Shown here: positions 19,072-29,582 of the stretch, one piece after another
How positions within the stretch are numbered: position 1 is the first letter of the stretch
Layout of the letters: each line of letters opens with the position of its first letter
Source of the DNA: Aphrocallistes beatrix
Lineage: Eukaryota > Porifera > Hexactinellida > Sceptrulophora > Aphrocallistidae
Length of the DNA: 64,000 bases
Direction: 5' to 3'
Assembly (NCBI GenBank): GCA_963281255.1
Contig: OY725495.1
Span: 3,720,001-3,784,000, forward strand
Notes under the pieces: generated by a model
The model's database searches: none
What the model saw: the letters and a program-made list of their open reading frames with translations, nothing else
Told to the model about the DNA's origin: nothing
Program-made: the position numbers and the translations under genes

Positions 19072-21246
19072 GTGCGCGAAAAATAACTAAACTCTTCAAA
19101 AGAGAATGCGAAAGAGTGAAAGAAACTGAAATAGCTCTGTGCCTACTGAGTCAGTGAGTAGAAGAGAGTTTATTCAACTGGAAGCTCCAATCCATCTCAG
19201 AAGAAGACAACTTTATTCTTATGGCAAAGACTAACACATAAAATTCAGTAGGCATAAATCCAGAAGCATAGACCAAGCAGTAGAGTAAATTGATAGTGAA
19301 TTATTATTAGTTCAATGTTGTCATCATGCTAGTTTAGTAGTTAGAGAAATCTTCACAAGACTGAGAATTGTGAGTTGGTTAGAGATTTAATTCTCCTTTG
19401 GTATTTATTATTATTCTAAAGGAAGCTCTGGTGGTGGAGAAAGAAGCTTTATAGTAATTACATTTAAAGTATCACGCAATGCCACGACAAACACGAGGAA
19501 TTAGCCTGAAATAATGAATATGTTGAATGAGATTATTTCATATCATTATCAATTCATCTTGGTCCACAATGTGGGAATAATTTTCATGGCACATTTGGTT
19601 AACTATAATATTAGGCAAAGCCTTTTCTATACAGTCCTGGTTTGGCTGTTTTCTCAAGAGCATTTTATAAGGACTCCAAAATTACTTAAAATTTATTATT
19701 CTAGAGTAGGGTTGGTTGAACCTTTCCCATCCCACAACCCCCCCTCATAAGTCTATTCAGAGGGGTGATAGGTAGGAAGAAGAAACGTTGTTCCACAATC
19801 GCCAATCTCACTGGGATTCACGGATTTTCTGATGAATCCAGGGATCCAAGAGCCGAACTCCGGGATTTTGAGACACTCATTTTGCCTCTCGGTTTTTGTT
19901 TGACACGCATAGTCAGGGCCGGCGCCACTGGTTCGGTTGGTCCGATTTTACCGGATCACTTTTCAAAAGTGGTCCCGGGTTGGTCCTGTTAAACCGGACA
20001 ACTTTCAAAAGTTCGGTTCGGTTGGTCCGGTAAAAACGGCCTACTTCTAAAACCGTGGCGCCGACGCTGATAGTCATAAAGTATCGATAATCTACTCCGG
20101 TGTAACAGCATTATGCTGGGATTCAAATAATAACCATTTGACAGTCAGTGCATACTTTTGATTTTAGTTGGTTTATGTGCATATCAATCACTTTTGTGTG
20201 AATAAAAGGATGGAGATTTTATGTTAAAATATATTCTAGTTTTGGTTCAAAAATTCTCTAGAAACCTTTTGAAAGTGTTGGCAAGTGAGTCAGTTTCTGA
20301 ATGTAAACATCACTACCGTCCCGGGAAATAAAGCGTGCACATCTTATCCTCTGTAAAGTGCTATGATCGAGCGAGGCACCAGTTTCTAAATGCTGCAAAA
20401 AAATAGGTGATTGCTCCTCTGGAAGAAATAGAACAGCTGCAATGGTTATAAAATATAGCTATTTCCCCCAAAACCCACCCCATGATCCGAAATCTCGTGA
20501 CCTGTCACGTCAAAACTGGTCTAAGATAATATCTTTTACAAAAATAGGGCAATTAAATTGGCATAAGGGAACTCGACAAGAATGTCAACCGGAGGGAATT
20601 TATGTCGATCATACCATATGTTAAAAAACAATGAATTTATTAACATTTAGCTTCTAATTACGAAAATCGGAATATATATCTTTAATTCCCTATTCTAACT
20701 GTAAATATCTACTTATATCAGACAGTCTGAATTCATTAGGGAGGCTCAGTTCAATGTTACCAAAAAGTGGTCGACCCAAGTTTCACCACTGCCATTAAGT
20801 GTAAAATAAACGAGGCGGTCGGACCGCCCTAGCAGCCCACTCCTGATGGTCTTGTATACTGAAACACTTGTTGAGGTAACAACACGAAATCCCAGTGGAG
20901 TTGAACGACTAGAAATAAACAACGCGTAAAAACACATATCGTAAATATGTGCACACCAAAGCAACCGATTAGGCAATGTCGTGTATACTATGTATGCGCT
21001 GGTTTTGAGTCTTGACCATTGTTACAAATCCACAACATAAATGGCACAACAATGTTATTTGACTGATCGAGTAGAATGATATAGCTAATATCATGTTGCA
21101 TTATCGATCTCAATACTATTAATGTATTGTAATTGGAAGTACAATATCAAGGGGGAGACAGCCCCTTACTTCCTTAGGTATATAATAACTAGGCAGTATG
21201 ATCCAAGTATTAATTAACTTTGTGTGTATTGGCTCAGTAATCTAGC
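19072..21246. other. Gene-free stretch with repeats
   Basis: No convincing coding exon was seen on either strand. It holds one MITE (19914-20069), a short pyrimidine-rich repeat edge at 19700-19750 and otherwise AT-rich sequence. Short open frames here lack any recognisable composition or splice support. Confidence 0.6.
19914..20069. mobile_element. MITE with CAGGGCCGGCGCCAC termini
   Basis: Left terminus CAGGGCCGGCGCCAC and right terminus GTGGCGCCGACGCTG are inverted at 13 of 15 positions. The interior repeats GGTTCGGTTGGTCCGGT in both orientations. CAG...CTG ends suggest hAT. Non-coding. Confidence 0.7.
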
Positions 21247-21909
21247 ATGTGTACAGACCGAATATCAGTGTATTCACATTCCACTTCATTAGAACAATCC
21301 AACAGGACGACAAATACGTTAAAGATAATTCTTGTTGGTGATTTTACGACAGGAAAATCGACCTACATGAATACATTATCACGTAAATTCCATAGACTCC
21401 AATCGCAAGATAAACTCGAGTTTCCAACTCGCTGTATTAACGAGATAGACTATAAAGTGGAATTGTATGACCCCCCGCGAGGCATAGAAGAATTCAACAG
21501 TGTCAATCCTAGTTATTATCGCGGAGCAGTTGGGGTTATTTTCTTTTTCGATCAAACTAATTACACTTCATTCAACAACATTAAAGAGTACTGGTACTCC
21601 AAGGTACAGGAGAATCGGAGACCAGGGGTTGGGGAGCTCGAGAAGCCGATAATGATGCTGGTGAGAAATAAATGCGACCAGGTAGGCACAGTTAGCGAAA
21701 CAGATGAGTCTGAATTGTGTAACGAATTGGGAATAAAATTAAGAATGAAAGTTAATTCGACAAATGGGTCGCATGTGAAGAGATCTTGGGAGACATTAAT
21801 GGAAAACATAGACAAGCGAGTATCACACCATTCAAAAGCTTCTGCTGATATAGTTGATATTGAAAGTTTACACCCCGAAGTTATTCTTCCAACTTCATGT
21901 TGTATGTAA
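21247..21909 (+). CDS. Atypical Rab-like small GTPase
   Basis: Single exon, 220 aa. LKIILVGDFTTGKST (P-loop, residues 31-39) and NKCD (141-144, guanine specificity) are intact and in the right places, and the hydrophobic core strands and helices fit a Ras-superfamily fold. The switch II G3 motif, normally WDTAGQE, reads YDPPRGIEE (74-82): the Asp survives but the AGQ with its catalytic Gln is gone. The G5 SAK loop is also replaced (NSTNG). The C-terminus has tandem cysteines (TSCCM), fitting Rab-type prenylation. Expect membrane association and little intrinsic GTP hydrolysis. No intron; it may be a diverged retrocopy kept open by selection. Rab subfamily not assigned. Confidence 0.8.
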   Translation: MCTDRISVYSHSTSLEQSNRTTNTLKIILVGDFTTGKSTYMNTLSRKFHRLQSQDKLEFPTRCINEIDYKVELYDPPRGIEEFNSVNPSYYRGAVGVIFFFDQTNYTSFNNIKEYWYSKVQENRRPGVGELEKPIMMLVRNKCDQVGTVSETDESELCNELGIKLRMKVNSTNGSHVKRSWETLMENIDKRVSHHSKASADIVDIESLHPEVILPTSCCM

Positions 21910-22059
21910 AATTCATAATGTATATATTGCTCCAATTTATTCCTACTCTTTTTGGTGTTTTAATTTTAATGAAAGCTTTATTATTTGAGTTATATTCTCA
22001 ATTACGTCAAAACTTAGTGCTTTGGCAAGCTTGTATTATAATTTTGGATGCATCATTTA

Positions 22060-22325
22060 GGACATACCTAATTTACGGAACTTAACGGAACGGTTCCGGA
22101 ATTTTAAATGCCTAATTTACGGAATATTCCATTCTGGATATTATAAATGCCTAATTTACGGAATGGAACGGAACTGAACCATCCCGGGAAATCTGAATAC
22201 CTAATTTACGGAACTTGACGGAACGGTTCCGGAATTTTAAATGCCTAATTTACGGAGTATTCCGTAAATTAGGTACTCAGATTTCCCAGAATGGTTCCAT
22301 TCCATTCCGCAAATTAGGTATGTCC
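22060..22325. mobile_element. Mutator-like MITE with perfect 9-bp duplication
   Basis: Begins GGACATACCTAATTTACGGA and ends with the inverse at 20 of 21 positions (TTCCGCAAATTAGGTATGTCC on the plus strand, split here as TTCCGCAAATTA + GGTATGTCC). CATCATTTA flanks it on both sides (22051-22059 and 22326-22334), a 9-bp duplication typical of MULEs. The interior repeats TAATTTACGGAA in both orientations, so the element folds on itself. It ends 42 bp before the carboxypeptidase-like ATG. Confidence 0.9.
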
Positions 22326-22367
22326 CATCATTTAGCTTTTAGTTGATTAGATAAAGCAGGAGAGACG

Positions 22368-23708
22368 ATGAGTTATCTTTGGTTGGTACATTTCGCCATC
22401 GGGATTATCCTAATTTCTATCTACTATAACTACGACTTCGAGGTTGATAGGAGCCAATACCCGTGTCCGGATAACGTTACGCAGTATTCTGGCTATATAA
22501 CTGTCAATAACGAAATAGTGAACCATTACTTCTACTGGTTCTTCGAGAGTAGAGACAGTCCCACGCTGGACCCGCTTATTTTATGGATAGACAGAAACCC
22601 AGGCTGCTCTGCACTCGTGTCCATGCTGCTACAGAATGGACCGTGTAGGATGGGGAAGGGAGATAGAGTGCCAGTCGTGAATGAGGACAGCTGGAACAGT
22701 TTCGCGACTATTCTCTACGTTGACCAGCCAGCTGGTACCGGGTTTTCATATTCCGAAACGCCCCAAGAAGTGAAATTGGATTATAATACAATTATCCTCG
22801 AATTAACTGCTTTTTTAGAGGCTTTTTACGTAAAATTTCCGAAATATTCCAAGCTCCCACTTTTCATTATGGGCTACGGTTACGCTGGGCATTTTATTCC
22901 GTTATTTTCAACGCATATTTTAAAGAATAAACAAAATCTCCGGACTAACCTAGAAGGAATCAGTATTGGAAATGGCTGGGTAGATCCCAAATCACATTTT
23001 TCAACTTTCACTGATTATATGCACAAGACTCGCTTCATTGAGGACGAAGATCTTCCAGAGGTTAAGGTCTTACGAGACAGGTGTCTACACCAGGTCGATA
23101 CCAACGATCCATCTGCCTTTGCTGAATGCATGTCCTACTTTCAACATGTGATGAACATCTCAGAGACTCATGCAGGGCGCTCAATCAATGAGTTCGATGT
23201 AAGAAGACCTTGCAACCGATCAAACACTCTGTGCTATGACCTGAGTAATGTCAGTGAGTTCCTTAACACTGAAAATGTGCAGAGCTGGTTAGGAGTGACT
23301 AACATTTCCTGGACAGGATGCAGTGTGATTGCGGATAAAGTGATGACACCAGGTTTCCTTGATAAAGTTGTAGAAGAAGTCGCTTTTACACTTGAACACG
23401 GTGTGAGGGTGCTCTTATACAATGGGAGGGACGATCTCATGTGTAACTACCTGGGTGGTCAGGCCTGGGTAGGAGAGATGGCTTGGTCCGAGCAGTCAAG
23501 GTTCAACTCAATGCGTTTAGTTGATTGGGATTTTCGAGGGAAAATAGTTGGCGCTTTTAAAACATTTGCCAATCTCACTCTCGTTGAGTTAGTAGACGCT
23601 GGACACTTGGCCGTGATGGACCAACCGGTGCTAGGACTTCAGATAATGTGGACTTTCCTGAACAATATTCCTTTTGGCGCTTTTAACTATATACGAGGAG
23701 AAGACTAG
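22368..23708 (+). CDS. Serine carboxypeptidase-like protein (S10), nucleophile lost
   Basis: Single exon, 446 aa, with an N-terminal signal or anchor (LVHFAIGIILISIYY). S10 landmarks in order: IDRNPGCSALVSMLLQNGP (75-92, usually GGPGCSS), LYVDQPAGTGFSYSE (117-130), IMGYGYAGHFIP (167-178), GISIGNGWVDP (197-207), VLLYNGRDDLMCNYLGG (348-364) and VDAGHLAVMDQP (409-420). The nucleophile motif GESYAG reads GYGYAG: Gly171 stands where Ser should be (codon GGT, 22878-22880). The acid (Asp356) and His413 remain, as do many cysteines and N-glycosylation sites. It should fold but cannot hydrolyse by the usual mechanism: a pseudoenzyme of the secretory or lysosomal route. The otherwise intact reading frame argues against simple decay. 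Confidence 0.92.
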   Translation: MSYLWLVHFAIGIILISIYYNYDFEVDRSQYPCPDNVTQYSGYITVNNEIVNHYFYWFFESRDSPTLDPLILWIDRNPGCSALVSMLLQNGPCRMGKGDRVPVVNEDSWNSFATILYVDQPAGTGFSYSETPQEVKLDYNTIILELTAFLEAFYVKFPKYSKLPLFIMGYGYAGHFIPLFSTHILKNKQNLRTNLEGISIGNGWVDPKSHFSTFTDYMHKTRFIEDEDLPEVKVLRDRCLHQVDTNDPSAFAECMSYFQHVMNISETHAGRSINEFDVRRPCNRSNTLCYDLSNVSEFLNTENVQSWLGVTNISWTGCSVIADKVMTPGFLDKVVEEVAFTLEHGVRVLLYNGRDDLMCNYLGGQAWVGEMAWSEQSRFNSMRLVDWDFRGKIVGAFKTFANLTLVELVDAGHLAVMDQPVLGLQIMWTFLNNIPFGAFNYIRGED

Positions 23709-23768
23709 CTTGTTGTAGAGTTTATTGTTTCTAGTTCTGATCATGTGTTTTAGTAATAAATTCGATAC

Positions 23769-23953
23769 TACAATCAGGGTCGCTTATTGTGAACCACCAG
23801 GGGACCAAAAAATCTGTTCATAATAGAGATACTTCATAGCGAACTTGATTCAATACAAATCCTATCTAAAAAATGAAATTGGGACCAAGAGGTTAGTTCA
23901 TAATAAACGAATGCTCATATTAAGCGGGTTCATAATAAGCGACCCTGACTGTA
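23769..23953. mobile_element. MITE family C
   Basis: Termini CAGGGTCGCTTATTGTGAAC and the inverse AATAAGCGACCCTGACTGTA, with TA at both ends. A second, larger copy at 36100-36519 has another element inserted in it. Confidence 0.85.
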
Positions 23954-24142
23954 CTTCCTACAGGCCATACTGAATATACAGTATAATTCGCATAATTATT
24001 AGCAACTCTGAGCTGGTTTTGCTCACAAAACGGTTGCTAATAAGGGAACAGAATTAAAACAAAATCAAGACTTGGGACTTGAAAATTAGTTGCTAATAGC
24101 GCAATATAGCTAATGAGCGGACTCCATTATATTATGTAAGTA

Positions 24143-24423
24143 TACAGTACACCCTCGCTAATCCGAACAGCTCTGTACTAATGAACAAAAAAAATCGTTC
24201 GGATTAGTGAATTTGTTCCAATTAGTGAAATAACATTAATTCAATGGGGTTTAACTACAATAAATTTGCATTTTTAGAATATTAAGGATGTTATTTAGTT
24301 ACGATTGCTTTTAACGCGGTTTCTCAATCTTATTGAAATATATAATGTTACAAACATTGATTCAAAGCATAGAGGCGAATATGATTATATTTTAGGTGTT
24401 CGGATTTGCGAGAGTGTACTGTA
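24143..24423. mobile_element. MITE family K (mariner-like), in the PPM1H promoter
   Basis: Starts TACAGTACACCCTCGCTAAT and ends with the inverse (TGCGAGAGTGTACTGTA). The interior has paired TTCGGATTAG motifs. A related copy sits at 46309-46589. Its right end lies 40 bp before the PPM1H-like ATG. Confidence 0.85.
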
Positions 24424-24462
24424 GTTGAGAACTTTTCCATTTATCCTAGCATCACAGTCAGC

Positions 24463-27235
24463 ATGTCCTACGGCATGGAGTCAGTTCCATTGGAACTGGA
24501 GTCGATGAGTTTACAGTCCAAGTATGTACCGCATGACTCCTATTCTCGTCCTAAATTCCTAAACCTGACCCCGGAACAGTACGAAAAAGGGAGGTGTCAT
24601 GCGCAGCGAGAAATTCTCTACCCCTCGGATCAGATAACTCAGGAGTCCATGCCTTGGAATGCCGGATACGCCGAAGTGATTAATGCAGGGAAATCTGAGA
24701 ATAATGAAGACCAATCTTGGCTATTCGCTGGAGCCATGATTTCTGAATCTGGTTCTAAACAGCTGCGACCGTGCAACGAAACGCTCGGATCGTCTCGAGC
24801 TAAGCGGGAGGACTCCATCCCAGTCGTGATGTTTGGGGTGTGTGATGGACATGCGGGATGGGGAGCAGCTGTGTTAGCTGTCAAAGCACTGGCTGCACGC
24901 ATTTCAGAACGCTTGGAAGGTAACTACATTTGCTATGAGAGCTTTTCAACTTTGTCTAATACAGTCGACTCCGCTTTATAGAGTCACATCAGAGGACATT
25001 TTGCCCCGATAAAGCGGAGTACCCTATTAACCGTAAATATTTTGTATTAGCTTCTATGTGTGAGAGCTATTCCGGTCCTGCCAAAAGTGGACCTATTAAG
25101 CTGTTGACCCGATTAAATAGTGGCCCTATTAAGCGGTTGACCTGATTAATCCTATTAAGCGGAGTCGACTGTACTTCATTTCATGAGATAGAGTATCATT
25201 TTTAATACTCGGATTTAAAATGTCGATAGACAGACTGATAGTGGGTCAGAAGAGCATTCATTTGAAATATAAATACACCCTCTAATACCTTAGATTTCGA
25301 AAGCTAGTCTTCAGAATATTTTGAAATTTATTTACCTTTTGAGCATATTGTAAACAAACAATCATGAGTTTCTAAAATGCAAATTTTAAGATCTTCGGAT
25401 CCTAGATGAACCGAAATGTCTCATTTAATCTTATATAACTTTCCAAATATTGAACAGCTGTCACTTGACTCCTGACGATTTTAAATCGGTTATTAATGAA
25501 TTCATGACCTGTTAAGCCTATCTAACATCTCTTAACAGGTATCAAGCATTTCTTATTTAAATCTCTTGAGAGCGGCAACGAATTCATCTACAAGTCATTT
25601 GATAACATGTATGACCTGGATGACTTCATCCCGACAGATATGCAAGAGACCGTGACAACAGACAGTCTGATTAGCGGCGCACTCGAGGAGTGTTTCCGTG
25701 AGATGGACGACGAGATACGTCGTAGCCTGTCTACCTATGAGATAACAGGTGGCTGCACCTGTCTTGTTGTGCTGGTCTTGATGGGGAAGGTGTACGTAGC
25801 TAATGCTGGTGACTGTAGAGCTATTTTGGTTAGGAAGAAAAAACAGGGAGGCTTCTGTTTCGAGGAACTGAGTCAGGACCATACCCCACTCTCAGATAGA
25901 CAGAGAGTGCAGTCCATCGCTTTCCTACAGCCAGAACTATTAGGTACCTATCACCCTTATCATTCGTATATTTAGGAAAATTTATTTTGAATAACATTCA
26001 TGAACACTATATATTACAGGACCAAGGTACTCTTCATGAAATATAAATAATTGTTCATCTTTCTTGATTACAGTTTACATAATCTCCTTAAACAGATCAC
26101 ATGTTAAACTCCAATACCATACATGCCACCCGTCCCGCATTTTTCACTCTTCTATTGGGCTAATGTCCCGGGTTTTTTTCATTTACGTCCCTCTTTTTTT
26201 TGTAAAATACTTTTATATTTCATCCCGCCAAGTCCCGCTAATTTCAACACCGCTTTTATCATGGCTCAATTTGGCAAGTGTTTAATACACATTCATGTTG
26301 GGTGACATAGTCTACCTTATTATTTTCTGTGAGTACCAAGTTCCCTAATGCTGTGTGCACTGCAACGTTTATTTAAAACTTAAATTACCAAGGATAAGTG
26401 CGTATGTAATTTACTCTTAATTTTCGTAGGCGAATACTATGGTCGATTAGAGCTGGAGAGACGGGCCAGGAAAAGAGATTTAGACAAGAACGAAGACGGA
26501 AGATCAACTCGTCTCTTGTTTAGAGACGCCTACATGCGCGGTTGGGCGAGAAAAGAAGTGACAGACGAAGATGTGAATAAAATCCCAATGGTAATAGGTC
26601 GGGATAAGCGAGCTCGGCTATTGTCTACCATTGGCACAACGAGGGGGTTAGGGGATCATGATCTCACCTGTCAGAGCGGCATGTACATCAAACCGTTCAT
26701 GACATCAGGACCGGAAGTGATTATATATAAACTGACGGAACGCGAACACTCTCCTGATGACGTCATCGTGCTAGCGTCAGATGGTCTCTGGGAGTGCTTG
26801 AGCAATTGGGATGCAGTCGAGACGGTATCAGCTGCCTTGGCTCAGGATGAAGTGGGAGATCCTCTTCGTTACAGGAACACTGCCATACGTCTTGTGAGGC
26901 GAGCGAGAGGTGAGAACACCCTTCGCTCCTGGCGTTTACCTAACGATGAGTTTGCGAGTATGGATGACATATCGTGTTTTGTTATTCCTGTGTACCAACA
27001 CATGCGTGCTCCGAAGACACTCGCTTCTACAGCAGCTATTGCGCAACAAGGAGAAGATGTGAGTGGTTTTATGGATGTAGATATTGAGGCGTTCAATGTG
27101 AAAGGTATTAATAGCTCAGAGGAATCTAATCAGATGAGTGAGATTCACACACCAAGGACTGATGTATTGTTGAAGTTTGACACTTCAGCTATCCACAACC
27201 CTAAATTGAATGATATTGAGAGTGTATTGAAATGA
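24463..27235 (+). CDS. PPM1H: PP2C-family phosphatase, PPM1H/J/M type
   Basis: Three exons: 24463-24919, 25539-25943, 26430-27235; phases close, 555 aa. Metal-dependent phosphatase motifs are all present: NAGKSENNEDQS (75-85), FGVCDGHAGWG (124-134), ANAGDCRAILV and SQDHTPLSDRQR in exon 2, then TIGTTRGLGDHDL, VLASDGLWECLSN and MDDISCFVIPV in exon 3. The extension before the first motif (RPKFLNLTPEQYEKG, WNAGYAEVINAGKS) and the YIKPFMTSGPEV block are characteristic of PPM1H/J/M. Human PPM1H dephosphorylates Rab GTPases at the LRRK2 site; whether this one does is inference. Which member of the trio it matches is not resolved. Intron 1 contains MITE family A (24960-25173); intron 2 contains family D. 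Confidence 0.93.
24960..25173. mobile_element. MITE family A in PPM1H intron 1
   Basis: TACAGTCGACTCCGCTTTAT to GGAGTCGACTGTA; somewhat longer than the copy at 2505 because the GCGGTTGACC segment near the right end is duplicated. Confidence 0.85.
26111..26280. mobile_element. MITE family D in PPM1H intron 2
   Basis: Starts near CATACATGCCAC, has the family's CCCGC-rich interior (ATGTCCCGGG, CATCCCGCCAAGTCCCGC) and ends TTTTATCATGGCTCAATTTG. Other copies: 709-862 (decayed), 31764-31962, 35636-36045 (nested pair), 39062-39147 (partial), 42767-42977, 52095-52300. Confidence 0.8.
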
Positions 27236-29582
27236 ATTGAAATGCCCCAACTCTCTCTCTCTCTCCTACTTCTTTCGCTCGGTTTGTTCGCATTATGTTT
27301 GTCTTTGAATTTAATTGATTTGTATAAATTGCACTCAAAATAGCAGAGAATTAAACATTTTTTAGGAATGTAAGGAAATATCTTGACACATTGCGAATAT
27401 AGTACAAAGCTGACACATATTTAAAACCAATATTTGAATTTGAAACTAACTTCACTTCTCCTATTGGAAACGTGCGAGTTTTACACAAATTGAAAAAATA
27501 ACACAAATTATAACACGTGTTATAACACTGTTATAACACGTGTTATAACAGTGTCATAACAGTGTTATAACAGTGTTATAACACGTGTTATAACAGTGTT
27601 ATATCACGTGTTATAACAGTGTTATATCACGTGTTATAACAGTGTTATATCACGTGTTATAACAGTGTTATAACACATGTTATAACAGTGTTATAACAGT
27701 GTTATAACAGTGTTATATCACGTGTTATAACAGTGTTATAACACATGTTATAACAGTGTTATAACAGTGTTATAACAGTGTTATATCACGTGATAATTAT
27801 AACAGTGTTATAGCACGTGATAACACGTGATATAACACGTGTTATAACTTGTGTTATAACACTGTTATAACAGTGTTATAACAATGAAATTTGGATACAA
27901 CGTCTAGACTGTTTATCGGCTCATGAAGATACTAGTATACGATTTTCGATCTAACATTTTGCGACACATTGAGACACCTTTTAAATTCCAGACAAGCTAT
28001 TACTCAGAACCCATGGATGCAGCCTTATCATTTTTTAGCGCATAAGGTACATAAAGCAATTTCAACACCTGCAGTTGCAGATTTTTCTATGACGTACCAT
28101 TTTTACAATATTTTATTTTTAGTTATTCATTTTACTGCGAATACATTAATATTGTTCTGGATTTGACACCCGTTACCAGATGCGAGTGTGAGATTGGAGC
28201 TGTGAGAGTTAAAATTTTATTATTTAAATATTGTTCTGCATTGATTCGAGTACACAGCGATTATTAAGAACTAGTTTAGACTAGAAACTATTTGTATAGA
28301 TCTCAATTACGTATATTACATAAATATTACTGAGCTAGATTAATCGTATATCCATGTAAGGATAATATTTTACAGACGTTTGAATCTTAATAACTTGGTA
28401 ATGAAAACTGATAGAAGAAAACTTTCAACGAATAATGTTCATCATATATCTTGACACCTTTGATATATTGATATATATATATATATATATATGTGGCCAA
28501 GTGACGATGACTCATCCTAAAAATCCAAAATGTTGAATATCATAATTTTTCACTCCTCAAGAGGTGATAAAAGTGGCATAACTTGAAAACGAGAGGAGAT
28601 AGAGATTAGTTTACTTGAAATGAACTGTTCATTAAACATCACAACACCTTTTTATGTAAAAAGTTTCATAATCTGGAGATTCATCTATTATTCTATCATG
28701 TGCGAAAAATATCATGAAGATACCAAGTGAGTATAGTCTGGCTCAGTTATTGTTCATATAAATCCTACTGTGCAGGACGAAACTCACTTGCTATCCCAGC
28801 ATTTTGTGGGATCTCTGGCTGGCGAGTGCTTGATAAAGGTGGAGGCAAACTGGGGTATCTTTATGATATTTGGAATCAGATTATATGTATGTTTTCCCAA
28901 ATTATGAATTTTATACTAATTTATTTAGCCTTATTAGACTTATATGGGTTTGTCCGGTTTACTGATTTTAACCAGGTTTTGTCCATTGTCCTGTCTGAAA
29001 TCTGTTTTAAAAGGACAAAACCCAACCCTGATACATACATCTATTCATTCTAATCTGACTTTAACTTTCATTTATGTATACAAATGCTACAAATATGAAA
29101 ATGTATGTAAGTATACTCATATACAAAATATGGCATACTACAATACGATAATAACCTTACAGCTTTCTAAGCTTTAAGATCTAACCTCTCAGTGGAATTG
29201 CTTTATATACCAAGTTATGGTCTAAATTTGAGTATGTGAGTGGAAAATAAATATTAGAGTTAAAATTTAACTCTTACTTGTATTATTTAAAAATAATCTA
29301 AAATCAGATGCAACGAGCCATATAAGTTTTGCAATTATTTTATAATTGAAGCCACAGACCCCAAAAAATAGTTATAATATCTTTAATTAATCACATAAAA
29401 TTAGGAACACAGCATAATCTTATTGTGAGTAAATACAAACCAAAATAGAGGGAAATGAATAACAATGGCTCATAGATCATAACTAACACAAGGACTAGAG
29501 AATTACAGACAATAATTATCCTGAATCATGTTGGGGACTTATGTAATACAATACTAATGAGAGTAATTAGGAACACAACAGC
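27236..29582. other. Gene-free stretch
   Basis: Besides the palindromic array (27510-27885) it has a short TA dinucleotide run near 28464-28492 and a GGGTTTGTCC...GGACAAAACCC inverted pair at about 28946-29022 that looks like a small MITE. Open frames around 28730-29050 show no splice or family support. No gene seen. Confidence 0.6.
27510..27885. repeat. Palindromic array of GTTATAAC with CACGTG
   Basis: About 33 units alternating GTTATAACAGT (11 bp) with GTTATAACACGT or GTTATATCACGT (12 bp). Where units abut, ACACGTGT forms a second palindrome containing the E-box hexamer CACGTG. Lies 275 bp downstream of the PPM1H stop codon. Confidence 0.95.

Noticed and set aside
28727..29053. 108-codon open frame
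   Set aside because: Low-complexity aromatic composition, overlaps a GGGTTTGTCC inverted-repeat element, no splice or family support.
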